NCBI GenBank assembly: GCA_963989385.1
Contig: OZ022511.1
Span: 6,634,001-6,698,000 of the forward strand
Reading direction: 5' to 3'
Source: Ctena decussata
Taxonomy: Eukaryota > Mollusca > Bivalvia > Lucinida > Lucinidae
DNA length: 64,000 nt
Of the stretch, positions 11,141-26,100 are shown one piece after another (position 1 is the stretch's first letter; each line of letters starts with the position of its first letter). A program made the position numbers and the translations under genes. The notes below the pieces were generated by a model that did no database searches, was not told the DNA's origin, and was given only the letters and a program-made list of their open reading frames with translations.

Positions 11141-14100
11141 GTGAGACAGACATACCCGAATAGTTATATCTACATATTTGATATATGGTGTTGGAGCAGT
11201 AGGTTCAGTCTACAAAGCAGCTTGAGAAAAAAAACAAAATAAGTTTCTATGGTTTCCTTTAGAGAAGCACCACTGTATTACCTGAAGTGCATACTTTCCA
11301 GGCAATGGCGTTTAACACATAGTCTTATCTAGTGTTTATTATGGGCTATTAAATTTACAATCAGTTTCGATTTATAGTGATGGCCGAAAGCTACAAATTT
11401 TGAATGAGTAGAATGACAGTTGCTGAAATACCCCATTTTTCTCGGTTTTCTTGAGCCCTAGCACTTTAGCAGATGACAGTGGTATTCATTAAACGCACGT
11501 TAAAAGCAAATCATATTGTCATGGTTATAGGAATATTTTCAGAAGTGAAACTACAAGAACAAGAAGACTGCAGGTGGGGTAATATATGCCCGGGCCATGA
11601 TATCATTATCGAAAAAATGTGTCTGCTTATATTTCATGGCTATTCCATATATGAAATTTAAAAAATCACAGGGAAGAGATCCCTAAATGTCAAGCTCCTT
11701 AAAAAAGAATGAAGTTAGTTGGTAAGCTCTTTAGCTCTAACTTCTAGATATAGAGTTAAGTGTTAAACTGTCCTGAAATAGCTTATAAACACTTTCTTTG
11801 AGTAATAAAGGTTTACTTATTAAAGTATTGATCCATTCTGTCTACGTCAGTACCCTCCTGCAGAACGTTGGCCCTGATAAACAGTAATAAACGGGTACTG
11901 GTGCTTTCGGATTAATAAACAAGTACTATCCAACAGACAGATGGGCGAACAGCCTCTGAACAAACGCACTGAAAAACTAGATTGACAGTCGGGCAAGTAC
12001 AACCTTTCACCCACAGGCTCATTTTTAAGCTTGTCCGAGCATATCAAAGAAAATATTAGGTCTTTGTGAACGAATTTGATATACCTTTAAAGTTAATGAC
12101 AAATAGTGACTTGATTTCAGAAAGTAGGAGGCCAATCAACCTATTGATGACAAAGCACACACTTTACTTGCATTCTCAAAACGATCTCCAAACCTATTTG
12201 AAATCATAAAGGTCTGTTAAAATACATAGCGGCACTTAATTTCTGTCCGGTTTCCGTAATATTCTCCAGGAGACTGAAGGGAACGAATTCATAACAGGTA
12301 CCACCTGGCACCATGTCTGTCCTTGTCTATTCCAATTCGTTAAGAGTAAAATATTTTTGCATCTCATGTTACACTGGCAGTGGCAATAACAGGTGTCAGG
12401 CAGATATTACAAACAAGTTAGTGAGTAAGTAAGTGAAGTTGGGTTGACAGTCCCACCAACACAAAGATAATACGAAGACGGCACGCGGTTGGCAGTCTAG
12501 CGCATAAACCACTACACTACCGTCGCTCGTTATTATCAACAAATGACTGTATGAGGCAATTACAAAATTTTAGTTTTTGAAACTAAATTACACTTGCAAT
12601 ACAACTTATATAATATACTCAGCAAAAATAGCAGCTTGACGATTGATAGCGTGTTATTGTTTTTTAAACGCTAACATTTTTGGAAATTACAGATTCACAG
12701 CAATAGTTTGTGAGTTGGAACTTACCAGATATTTTGTCACCCGACGTGGGCTGAGGGGGACTAGAGAAATGACCCTTGTCCGTCCATGTGTGCATCTGTC
12801 CGTCCTTCCGTCCGTCCGCCCGTACGTCCGAAATCTTGTCCTTGCAACTCCTCCTACGTCTTTCATAAGACAGAATTGAAATTTTACAGATTATATTCCT
12901 ATGATATGAAGATGTGCATGTTTTTATTTTTATTTTTGTTTCGGCTATTTTTGATGAAGTTACAGCCCTCGCAGACTCAGACCTTGTCCCCGAAAATACG
13001 GTCACATTTTGTATCAGACTGACATGAAATTGTGCAGACGGTTTTATCATGAACTCAAGATGTGCATGTATTTTTGGAATGTCAAATGTTTTATTTTCTA
13101 CAAAGTAAAAAGTATGCAAAGACCAGGAACTGAAACAATCAAAATCCAAATCCAGCCCTCAAACCATAGTTGGAAACAACTAAGATTACAAATAATCAAG
13201 ATACAGAGAACATATGGCCAACCGAGTGAGCAGCTTGTTCCCAAAAGGTGGCCACTCAGCAACCCAACTTATGGTCCTTTGTCATTTTTTCCCATTTTTC
13301 CAACTTTCGAACCGTTTGACTGAGAGAGCTGAAATTTGGTATGCTATTAGCATTTGGTAAATTGATTATTCTGATTATTGTAACGTTGTGCTAAATTGAT
13401 AAGTGACAGAGTTATTCCCCTTTCATAGATAAAAGACAGTCACTAAAAGGTAAAGAGATAATTCCTGGACTATTCATATTAATGACCTGAATTTTCATAA
13501 ATGCGTTGTTCATTTTTCATCAGATTCCTATTAGCAGGATTATGACACTTGTAATTTTGTTATGGATATACAGTCTTGATGTTTTGGGCATTCTGTAAGG
13601 GTCTAAAGTTTCAGTAACATGATTTTACACAGTATGCCCCTTTCTGAACTTAAGTATTTTATAACCTCATAGCGGCCCAGTAATTTGGTATATAAGTAAA
13701 AAGTATGCAAAGACCAGGAACTGAAACAATCAAAATCCAAATCCAGCCCTCAAACCATAGTTGGAAACAACTAAGATTACAAATAATCAAGATACAGAGA
13801 ACATATAGTCAACCGAGTGAGCAGCTTGTTCCCAAAAGGTGGCCACTCAGAAACCCAAACCGAACCAAAAATAATAAGAACATACATAAGGTAAAACATC
13901 ACAGAAACATCACAGGAACTCTGTTTCTTATGTCTTTGCTTATGCTTCTGTTATTATAAGGTTACCAGGTTCTGTGAAACACATATTTCTGTTTTTGGCC
14001 TTACAGTTACTCTGGAACGGAAATAACAGCTGCAGTTTGTGTAACATTTCAAACGTCGGGTGACACTTGGCCGATGACCCTTTTTTACCTTTTATTCTGG

Positions 14101-17100
14101 TAAAGCATTAGGACACTTAAATTGTTGGAAATGCCAAAATTTGCTCTAAAAATGACAGGGGTCAGTTTTCAGAAAAAAAGGAAAATTGAAAACATAAATT
14201 ATGATTTGAAAGGAAAATGTACCAATTTTATCTTGAAAGCAGTATGATGGTTGCACCAGTTTTCGGGGTATTAAAGTTTATTTACAACATAAAAACTGTG
14301 TGATAAACAAAGATCACAAACAGATAATCTGTGTGCATATGTTAATATGTGTTAAGTAATATGTAACTTACATTTCATGCCCGCATGTCTCCATGTATAC
14401 AAAGTTGATCAAATCGAAATAGATGCTCAACTGAATCTGCTCTCCGAAGCTGCCCCAGTTTTCGGGGTTCGTTAAAGAACACGCCTTCAAACAACATAAG
14501 CTGCAGATGCTTCTGATAGCAACTGCCTTCGGGAGACCTGCAGTTCTATAGCATGTAGAAACGGTCGTTGAATTATCAGAAAAAAGTTCATAATTGAATT
14601 AATCGCCGTGTCATGTTCGTCAGTACTTTCCATAAACATAATTTTTATTTAAACTGTGACGTTGACGTCTTACTCTGACGTAGCGTTAAATAAACCTACT
14701 GAAAGTCAGGGTTCTGCATTCTTCATTTGGTTGTTTTCATGTTGTCGATGTTAACGTCAGGTCACAGAATCGCAATTTCAGGTCTCTTCTGATTTTAAGA
14801 GAAGTTTAACATTATGACAGTAATGAAGAAATTAAAAATTTATACATGAATTTATTATTGCTTTCAGTGTAGACTGTCTACATAGCACTTTGATAGCCAA
14901 GCTTCTGATACCCAATTGCGCACGTGCAAAACATGTAAAAGCATGAAAATGTAGCATATGTTGGGTTTAACAAGTTCAGTCAATTGGAAAACAAGGGCAC
15001 ACGATGCACATGTTCAACAGCAATATATTCTCAAACCCAAGAAATGTCAAAATAATAAAAACCGTAAAGTTTCTTTTTTTCGCTAAGTATATATGAAAAT
15101 ATACACTTAACACGTATTAATCGATAATACGGCTGATTAAGGACAGCGTTAAGACCTGCAAATTGAAAAATAAAATTCTCTCTATTTTTTCACAAAGGAA
15201 TTCAGTTCAAGGGACACATTCTAATAAAAGCATAACGAATTAACTGTGCGTGTGAAAAATACGTCAAAATTTAGTTAAGGAGCTGTACAACAATAATCAA
15301 ACGTATATAGCTAAAAAAACTAAGGGAGAGCAATCATATTAATATAGGACCATTATTTAGACGCATCTTCTTAACATATTGCTTTCAAGTTTTATCAACT
15401 TCTTGAAAGTATTGTTAACAGTTACCTGGCTATGATTTGAACATAAGTTCATAAAGTTACTATACAAGTAGTCTGAAAAATAAAACTAATCAAAGGGATG
15501 TACTTAAAGTCTTATCAAGGAAGGGCAACATATCTTGTACATGACTCATGCACATTGCTATAAAGATTCAGCAAGGTATTCCAAACGGTTACCTAGTTAT
15601 TACGCGGCGCACAAAATAATAAAAAAAATTAAAGGCACGTAATTGAGAAAGTATGAAATGGAGAGCAACCATACATTATTGCTGTTATAAAGGTACATGT
15701 GTTCCAAAGTGTTACCCAGCTATGGTGCGTGCACACAGACAATCTAAAACTTATCAAATGGGTGTAGCTTAGAAACTAAATACGGGAGAGCAACTGTTCT
15801 TATATGAGACGCATTGCCCTAAGATCTCATTAAAGGTATACTCCCTTGAATTTCATTACAAAATAATCACAAAATTAGCTAACCGGTTAATTGTATGCAA
15901 CACAATTAAGACAAGTACAAACAATCTTCAGCGAAAATATCTTCACTAAGGAGGCAGAGACGATATATCAGTGCATACTCTTGTTGAATATTCATGAATA
16001 TTTTGTCGTCACAAATTGATTGACTCCCACGTGGCAAAACAAAGGCGTTTCTGCAAGCACACTTTGAATTTTATGATTGGTGGATATTATTAACTTAACA
16101 ATAGCATTAACCTCTAATCCGTGCACGTGAGTTCATTTCAGCCAATACCTGTCTGAAGGCGATTAAAGAAAGGTCTTGAAATTATTCATGATATAACTTT
16201 ACCCCGATTAAGAATAATTGCTGGGCGTATGAAAATGGGAAAATTGAAGTCGGCCCTTTTGTCTTAAAGCCTAGTAACAAGCTTTCCATTGTCAATATAG
16301 AGATAACAATTTGAGTATGAGGCAGATAAACTTGACTCCGTGGTGTCTTAATTTCAAGTTCACATGGGTAGATATGAGATTTGGTTTTAATTGGCCTAGT
16401 GGCTTTTTAGGAGATTGTTTGAAATTGTAAAAATATGAGAGTTCTTGGTCAAAGGTCAAAGAATAACCTTGACCTCATGTACTCAGAAATCTTCATGTAC
16501 TCATCAAGATGACTGTAGATACCAATCTTTAGTCCGAAATCTTCAAATGTTTCCAAGATATCTTATGGTCTAGCATTTGGCCATATAAAAGCACAAGGAA
16601 GCAATTTGAGCTTACCGTAAAAAAGGTCAAGGTCAATCAAAGTCTTACTTTGAATAATCTTGGTAGTAGTCGCGTACTCAATGCTACATACCAAGTTTCA
16701 AGGCCATCGGCCTGTTGGTTCTGGAGAAGAAGGTTTTTTTTATGTTTTTACCATATATGTGCATGGCGGCCATGTTGGTCATGTGACCAGGACTGTTTGA
16801 ATAATTTTTCGTTCCTAAGACCACAGAAGGCTACATATGAAATTTGGTTGCAATCGGCCCAGTAGTTTAAGAGGAGAAGTTGTTTGAAGTGGTTGACGGA
16901 CGACGGACGGACGACAACGGCGAACGACGGAGCCTACCTATCCTATAAGCTCCCCCGGAGCCTTTGGCTCAGATGAGCTAAAAAAAAGTAGGGGATAACA
17001 TGTTTTTTTTTAATACGTCCGGTTTGAAAAAACGGACGTATTATGTCGTGGCGCGGTCCGTACGTCCGTTTGTCCTTCCGTAAACATTCTTGTGCACGCC

Positions 17101-20100
17101 ATAACCTAGTAACAATTTGGGATATCGTCATGAAATTTTGTAGCCATATGTATTAGGTAGGGGGAACGTGTCGTGTACAACAATTATAGCCCCCCCCCCT
17201 TCCTTAATTTCCAAGTTATGACCCTTTGATTATTTTTCCCTGCAAGTCTTGTGCGCGCAATATTTAGATATCTGTTTGGGATATCATCATGAAACTTCAT
17301 AGCAATGTGTATGGAGTCCAAACGATGTGTCGCGTACAACAATGATTGCTCTCCCTTTCTTTGCTTTAGAGTTACATCCCTATAATTAGTTGTTTAGGTT
17401 AATTTGTGTATACTCATCTTGTGCATACCTTAACTTGGTAACCTTTTGGAATATCATGATGAAATTTTAGCAATATGCATCATTACCAGACAATGTGTCT
17501 CATTTAAGAATGGTTGCTCTCCCTTGCTTAGTTTTGGAGTAATTTCCCTTTGATTAGTATTTTTAGGCATTTTCCTTTCACTCCATATCTCCTTAACCTT
17601 TTTAAATATTAGAATGAATCTTTTTAGGAATGTGTATAATAATGAGGCAATGTATCATGAGCAAGAGTCACAACTCTGGCTTACTGAATGATCTGCCCTT
17701 GCATAGATTATATGTTTACTCTGTAACTTCCTAACCTTTTAAATTTTTTTAACACAACTAATAGTGACGTGTATATTGCCAAGGGAATATATTAGAATCA
17801 AGAATGGTATATCTGGTATATTTAGTTTATGCATTATCTCCCTTGTTTGACTTTGGCATTACTCAACTTCTTAGACACCTCACCTTGGAAGCTGAGTTTT
17901 GGTATACTAAAAGTATTTGATGTATTAAATATTTAAATACTGTTGCCGTCATTAATTATAGAGTGGTTGCCCCTGTTTGTCTGCCTGTCTATCCTTTTGT
18001 AAACAATTTTGTTCATTCTGTAACTCCCTTATGACATTAAAACGGGCGTATTATGCGCCGCTTGCGAAGCCCTTGTTAACAAATGACAAATCGTTGCACT
18101 AAATACAGTTTCCTTATTTGATTACCCATCAACCGATACAATTTATAGAAAGAGGGGACAATGAATGTACAACGTATTTTTACCATTTTATTCAAGTGAC
18201 TGATATCGAAACCTGGTCATTTTAGTTGCCAACTACAATGACCCAAAACATATTTCAAAATTGGTTTATGTGCAACTAATGGCTGGTTTACTTGTTTAAA
18301 GTGGGCTGATCATGGTAATTTACAATGACGAACTGTTGTGAGAAGCTAGCTGCAATACCTCACAATAAAATATTTCACAAATTTACACCACTGGTAGAGC
18401 AACGGGACCTTTAATAGCTACCATAGAATTCGAATGTGGTGTCATGCATATACCTTTTTGTCCCCCGCCATCTCGAAGAAAAGCGAGAATACATAATATT
18501 TGGCTTTCCGTGGTTCCGACGTTTCGTGGTTCCATACTTCCGTCCCCTCCCCCTACCCCCCTCTCCACACACACACTTACTGTAGGTATATTGTGTGCGC
18601 AACTCCTACAGTTTTTCATGAATCATTCTGAAACTTTGCCAGCTTCTCTTTCGTGGTCAGTAGAAGTGTATGTGACTTAGAGGACAAATTCGGGTAATTT
18701 TTATCACTTTTTTCGCGTTACGAACTCAGTCTTTTTTCGGTATCAGAAGACCTATTGACAAGATACCCTGTGTGCGTAAATCCTCCTACAGGTCTTTTTT
18801 ATGAATCATTCTGAAACTTTGCAGACTTCTTCTTCATGGACTGCAGATGCGCAAGTGACTTAGGGGTTAAATTCGGATAATTTTATTACGTTTTTCGTTT
18901 TCCGAACTTAGTCATTTTTCGGTATTAGTAGACCTATTGACTAGGTACCTTGTGTGCGCAACTCCTCCTACAGGTATTCATGAATCATTCTGAATCTTTG
19001 TCAGCTTCTTTTTCATGGACTGTAGATGTGCACGTGACTTAGGGGCTTAATTCAGATTTTTTTCTGTTACCCGCCTTTTCGAAGAAAAGAGAGAGAAAGT
19101 AGTATTCGAAGGTCCGTGGTTTCGTACTACCGTAGTTCCGCCCCCCTTAACAGTAGGTAGCTGTTTTGAAAATAGTCTTAACATTGCATGTGGTTTTTGT
19201 AGAATCTCCTGGTGAATTTCAAGACTTTTTATGCGTTTTGAGCTCAGAAATTTTTTCAAGCTCAAATATTAACTTAGTGTATAGACGATAGCCACCTTGT
19301 GTGAACAACTCCTTACAAGTCAGTTTGAAACTTTGCAGGTGTTTTTGACATGGTCTGATAATTTGCATGTGGTTCTTGCAGAATCTCCAGATGAATTCTT
19401 ATGTTTGGATTTTTTTTTTCATTTTGAACGTATTCACTTCTCGAGTTCAAATACTGTCAATTTGCATAGACAATGGGTACCTTGTGTGCGCTACTCCTCA
19501 TTGTTTTTGCTTATTTTGGGATTGTGCATCCCCATTTATTTTTATCAATGGCGGGGACATACATTCATCGAATTTGCTTGTTTTAATCTCCTATAGTCTT
19601 ACTACTGAATACATTCGGTTCCTCTTTTCTTCTTTGCCAATAAGATGTATTTACTTTAGTGTCGCATGTTCTATAAACTTCGCATGAAATGGTCACTCTC
19701 GGGTACTTAACCCTGAAGGTAAAATGGATGCATAAGAAAGGAAATATAGTAAAATTGACATAAAATGAATGTAAAAACGCATAGAAGAAATTTATGGAGG
19801 TTTCGGGTTTCGAACCCGTATCTCTCGTTGGCTATTTACTGGCCTACTATGAAAGTTACAGTATAATAAAACTTGAACCGAACTGCATTTTTGTATGAAT
19901 CTATCTTATTTTAGAACCTGACAGATCTCTACAACTGCCCATATAACAATTTAAAACTACTTTTGGATTACTGAATTCGAGAAGCACGATTCACATTAAA
20001 CGAGCCTCATAATAACAATATATCAGGAAAAGTGTCAGAACACTAAAAGAAAATGACAGAAGATAACACTTGACATTTGTGATTGATGTGTATTTGAAAA

Positions 20101-23100
20101 AAGTGCAATCTAAAGTTTTTCAACTAATTAAATGAATAAACTACTTACTTAATATACATATGCTTTTATCTGTTTACGGAATCCTCACGTCCTGAAAATT
20201 ATCTTCGAATAAAGTCCCTAAATAAAAGCCCGCCCTTTTTCGAATCATACCTGTTACCGTAGCTTTTGAAACCGAGTAATATTTGAAGGTGTATGAATAC
20301 ACTTCCAGGGGAAGTAGTTCTGTCTTTTCATTTTTCCTCTCTTCTACGTAGGTATCAACTCTTAAAGGAAAGAATTTGCTCCTTAAGAGCAAATTCTTTG
20401 CTTTATAAGTTGAACCCATTTTGGGAGCGCAACGTCGTCAAGAGAAGCAAGCAGGAAGTCACAAACGTTGGCCCCTTTGTAAAAATGACAAAAAAAGCAT
20501 GACTGTGTACCCATACACCTTAAAATTGGAATACAAGAAAATAAACTGTTTGCTTTTATATTGTTTCAGCTATAATTGGCCTCAGTTGTGCGAATGATGG
20601 CGAGTGCACTGCCCTGGATGCCAATACAGAATGCGACTCGGGCTCCGCTTGTGCTTGCACAGCTGGATATACAGGATCAGCCGGAGACACTTGCGAAGGT
20701 AAGTAAATCAAAGTTTTAAAGATTTTAGGCTCAGAAAATATTCGGAATGTGGCAACATACCATTGATTTTACTTTGAAAAGGCGTCAAAACCTCTTTTTT
20801 ATGGTAAAAACTCTAAAGGAATCATAATTAAATATATTTTGCGAAGTTTGACAGTATTTAAAATTGTTGCATTCGTTCCAGTCAAACTTAAAATCCTAAA
20901 AGGTAAGAATTTGCTCCATAAAGAGCATATTCTTTCCTTGATGAGCGAACCCCATTTTGGAAGCGCTACGTCGTCAAGGGAAGCAAACAGAGTGACAAAA
21001 ATTGAACCTTTGTAAAATGATGGAAAAAGAATGATGGTGTTTCTTACACTGTAAACAAAATCCATAGATTTTACAGTAGAATAACTGGCAAACAGCTGCA
21101 AGTCCATTTCCCGTAATTTTTACGGGCGTTTGCCTGTAAGACATTTTCGGAAATTTCGATATGGTAGTGTTATGTTAAATGGCTGCACTCGAAAGATAGT
21201 GTTGAAGGGCTATAGGACTAAAACAATAACTGCTCAAATCTATGCTACTATGCGTGATATGGTTCCTGCAATTTTACGGGCGCCCGTAAAAATAACGGGA
21301 AATATACTGGCAGCTGGTTTCCAGTTATTCTACCGTAAATCTACGGACATTTTTACTGTGTCAAATCGAATATGCAAGAAAATAAACTATTTGATTTTAT
21401 ACTGTTTCAGCTATAATTGGCTTAACTTGTACACTTAATACCGACTGCACTTCCCTGGATACCAATACAGAATGCAGCTCGGGCGGCTCTTGTGCTTGCA
21501 CAACGGGATACAAAGGAGTAGCCGGTGAAACTTGCACAGGTAAACTGATCAAAGCTTTAAAAATTTTAGACTCTTGAAATCCAGGATGTGGCAATTTACC
21601 AAACTGGCGTTAGAAACTCTCGAATATTGTTTACACAGTTAAATATATATTGCTAAGTATGACAAGATTAAGTTGCATTTGAACTTTAATTGACCTCTTT
21701 GCCAAGTAGAGAAGTTTATTATCATAGCTAAAATGGGTCTCACGCGTGCTACTGCTGCACTAGATGTCATTGAAGACAAAACGCAATATCAGCGCGTGCA
21801 AGACTGGATATACAGGAGCAGTAGCTTACACAGGCTAGATATTTGAAGAAAAATCAAACGTATCTGGATGTTTATTTGAAAAAAAACCAACAGTTCTACA
21901 AGTGTAAGTATCGATAATGAATTTGGCTCTCTGTCAATGAAATTACACAATGAGACTAATGAGGGAATTCATTGCTACATGTATTAACGATTTCTGTGTT
22001 GGTATAAGGTACAGAATAATAAATATTATTTCTAAGAAGTAACTGGATACATTTCTAACGTGTGGTAAAACATTAACATTAATTACTATTGCCTTTATGA
22101 AAGACTTAAATTCAATTTGATTGCATATATTGTGTTAATAGAATTAAAATGTTGTTTAAACAAACGCTGATTTAATTGATTTCAGCCGTAATTGGCTCTT
22201 CATGTGAAAACGACGCTGCCTGTAGCTCAGATCTTGCTAACACAGAATGTGTGAAAACATCTCCTTGTACGAAAGGATTATGTACATGCTCAAGCGGATA
22301 CTCCGGATTGGACTGTCTCAGTAGGTATTATTTTTATGAGCGCATTGTTGTAGTTATATCTCTGCAAAAATAACAGTGAGAATGAGAAGACTAAACAAAC
22401 AATTATAAAACCATGGAATAAGACACTGGTGAAAACCTACTCTCTTCGTCATAAGTTCGATCAGATTCAGTACCCTAACCTGAGCCATCTACAGTATATT
22501 TGCTTTGAAGGAGATATAAACGTTAGAAATCTAGAAACTAAGAAACCTAATATGAGCCACGACACGAGAAAACCAACAATGTGGTTGTGCGCCCAGCGCA
22601 GACTCAGATCAGCCTGGGCATCCGCCCAGTCTGATCAGAGTCTTCGCTGTCCGCATGGAGGTAGCTGAGGCCCTTAGCTACCATTTAAGCGCATAACGAA
22701 GCGTCTGATCGGACTGGGCGGATGCCAAGACTGATCTGAGTCTGCGCTGGACGCACAACCACATTGTTGGTTTTCTCATGTCGCGGCTCATATGATTACC
22801 GTAAATGTCATATATGGCACAGATTGGTTTTACAATGCAGTAATGCGTCAAAAAGATGCAGATGGAAAAGCCTGCTCAGACTGTTTTAGGTATTATCTAG
22901 TCTAGGTCTTTAATTTATGCTTAGACCTACTGTCCAATTGCTTATAAGTTTACGGTAACACTTTGCTTTTATCTTGTTTCATACAAAATGCATAGTTCCC
23001 CAAATATAGTTTTTAAAAAAATGGTAAGGAGACGCATATAGTCTTCTGTACGAAAAAGTAGGGAATTAACACATGGCCAAATTCTGGGTGAATCTGAAGA

Positions 23101-26100
23101 ACTAGTGAATGTAAGTGCTGCAAAATAGTTCCTTCTTATCAAGTCTTGTTTGAATATGGGTATTTATACCCCTGGCATACACAGTATGTCGAGAGGTATA
23201 TAATTTTTGTCTGTCCATCCGTTCGTCCGTCTTTGCGTTCCTCTGTTCGTTAGTTCGTCCATCCGTTTTTACGTAAGTTAGCATTTACGTTAAAGCTTTG
23301 TGTTAAGTAATTTCTTGCGCTCCTATGGGCTGGAACTTGGTCATAGATGCTTAGTAGTATAGCAGAGGATAGATACTGATTAGTTTGCATCACCTAGATG
23401 CTGCTGCTGACCTACAGTCAAGGTCACAGACTTTAAAATTTTACTATTACTACGTTTAAGTTTTGCTTAAGCTCCTGCTTTTGCTCTTTTTTTCAAAAAG
23501 CTTTAACTGGAACTTGTTCGTATAAGAATTGTGTTGGTGAAGAATAGATACCTATCAGTTTACATTATCTGGATGCTGCCGCTGTTCAAAGATCTAGGTC
23601 ACAGACGAAGGCATTTCGGAGAGGCTAGTGACAGACTACTATCAAAAGCCAATATTCGCATAGTTTGCCTGGAGATTTGGGTTTTTTTTCACGATAACTG
23701 TTAACGGGACAGTTTTGTATAACCTGTTACCCTTGGGACTGACTTCATATTTTCAAAGCAAGCTGTTATCATGCTATTTTAAGATATGAGTCCGGACCAT
23801 ACTCGTGTAAAAACCAAGGACAAGGCCATGTAATATACCTCCTTGAGTTGACGTTTTGTGTCCAATAAGACTTTGAAGTCCGCAAAAATATTTCATCATG
23901 TCTTCTGATTGTCGATTCATTGGCTTTCCACATATCGTGGAAAATATGAAATTTGGACAGGAATACTGCTTTGAAGACCCCTGAGCTCTATCAGTGGTAC
24001 AAAATCATAAAATATTGTATCGTTAGATGTAGCTGCAAGCTTCTCACTAAAGTAACGCCATTGTAAATATAGCATCCTTGAGTGCCACATAAAACGTTTT
24101 GGTTAGTAAAATGACCTATTTTCTGTATCATACACTTGATAAACTACTGTACAGACGTGAGGTAGAAACATTTTCTTACTTTTGTTCATATTGCATCGGT
24201 CTACGGGGAACCGAAAAAGACAGTTGTATTTTGTACAGCGATCTGTCATTGGTCATCACATGTCACTCCTGTTGCCAGTTATATGACTCAGTATGTACAC
24301 GCCAGTCTACATCTTAACAGCAGACGTGAAAGCGAAACCGTTATTCATAATGATTTTGGTTTATTTTTACTTCTATTTAGACTATAGAGACTTTAACATT
24401 AGGCAAGGACGTGATGTGTTTATAGTAGGTGCGGGATTTTTTTGTTTTAGATTTAGACTATGGAAACGTTAAGGTTAGGTAAGGGCGTAGTGTGTTTGTA
24501 GTAGGTGAGGGATGTTTTGTTTTAGATTTAAGTTTCCATTATTTGATCAATAGTTTTATTACGACAAGTACTATGCTTTTGGTTTAATTCTGTATGCACG
24601 TCCATGTTGTTACTGTGTAAGGGTTCAGTCTCACTGGCACGTTTTTGGGGCTAGGTTGTACAACGTTTCCCGCCATACGTTTGGCAAAAAAATAGTTCCC
24701 CGTTTTATAGGTATTTAGGTGTTACTGCGTCCCTAGTACGTTTCCAATACGTTTAACTACGATTTACTATGTACTACCCGGTTATCAAACGGCTTCGTGA
24801 CACGCTTTTAGAAGGGATAATAACAGTTTTCCGACCTACTACGATTCCATACATTTTACTAGGGACTACTAGGTAGTGTCCGGGATAACCGCCTAGTCGA
24901 AGTGACGTTTAAATAGGTATCGCAAAACATACCAAATCGTAATAAAACGCAGAATAAAACGTCACAAAACGTACGAAGACGTGGGAAAGCGTATATAAAA
25001 CGTAGTTGTACGTACAAGACCCTCACGTATAACTACGTATTTAAAACGTTTCATCTACGTTCTAGAACGTTTAGACTGCGCTTCAATATATTTTAATACA
25101 CATGCAGTTATTATTTTGAATTGCTACGTTTAAAGACAAATATAAGAACTTATATATAAGATATATATATATAATATATAGAACTTATATAGAACACACC
25201 CTCAGTCTTTATTGGTTTTATGACCCTGTTATGTCATTACCTATGTGAGACAGGGTATTTCCTTTGATGAAACAGCAGTGTCACTGGACTGTTGCATAAT
25301 AGGATTATGAGACAAAATATACAAGAATATTTGTCTTTAAGCTGAATTTTCAATTTAAACGTAGCGTAGCCATGTATTTAGCTGTATATATCCGTATAGA
25401 ATACATATTCACCACGTTTTAATACGCATAGTCCCGTTTTGGTACGTTTAAAATACGTAGAAAAACCTAGGTCTCAATACGTGACAGTGAATCTGAAACT
25501 TTGAGGACCTCTAGGTTATTCTTGATTCGTTTTGGTACGTATTTCATGCGTTTCGACTTCGTTTTAGTACGTTTTGACCACGTTTTACTATGCGTTGCTA
25601 CGTTTTACTAGGTATATGCTGCGTATACCAAAATGCCATGCTTGAGTTAAACATTCTAAATCAAACGTAACTAGGCCACGTATTTAGCTATATCTGTATA
25701 CTATTCACTACTTTTTACGATGTATACTGCCGTTTTGCCACGTTTTGAAAACGTAGTAAAACCTAATCCTCAATATATGACCATGAGACTGTGGCTTAAA
25801 CGGAAGCTATAAGAATATAGTCTTTCAATGGAAATATAAAAAAAAATGTTTCCAGCTGCATCACCCTTCCACTTTAAGTCGCAAGTTATCCTAAGATACT
25901 ATTTTATAAAGGCTACATTGCTCTATCGTTGTAAAAATTTATGAAATATTTTTCGCGAGGTACTGCTTCAAGCTTGTCACTACAGTGTTGGCATTGGGAG
26001 TGACCGAGATAAGCCAACTTTAAACGAATAAAACATGCTTTTGTGTCATTTAAGTGTTTGTTATAATCAGTGTCATTTTATTTGGCAACTTAAGTAACCT

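Larger units (their letters stand above)
20345..21600 (+). repeat. Tandem duplication of about 550 bp carrying exons 2 and 3
   Basis: 20345-20885 and 20890-21600 are two copies of one unit. Shared pieces in order are AGAATTTGCTCC (20370; 20905), CCCATTTTGG, CGTCGTCAAG, AAGAAAATAAACT before the acceptor, the exon, and ATCAAAG-TTTTAAA after the donor. The second copy is longer by the foldback insertion at 21046-21361. Within the first copy, AATTTGCTCCTTAAGAGCAAATT (20371 on) forms a perfect hairpin. Confidence 0.75.

Noticed and set aside
10924..11163. Open frame with a hydrophobic stretch running into exon 1, like a signal peptide
   Set aside because: No ATG in frame after the TAG at 10921. 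The hydrophobic residues are simply the T-rich tract before the acceptor at 11002.
12664..13149. 161-codon open frame on the - strand, the longest in the window
   Set aside because: It is the complement of a TCCGTCC tract and subrepeats, with no domain or conserved motif.
24099..24317. Cysteine-containing + strand frame as a possible extra exon
   Set aside because: No phase-1 acceptor and donor pair around it, and the cysteine spacing does not fit the gene's modules.
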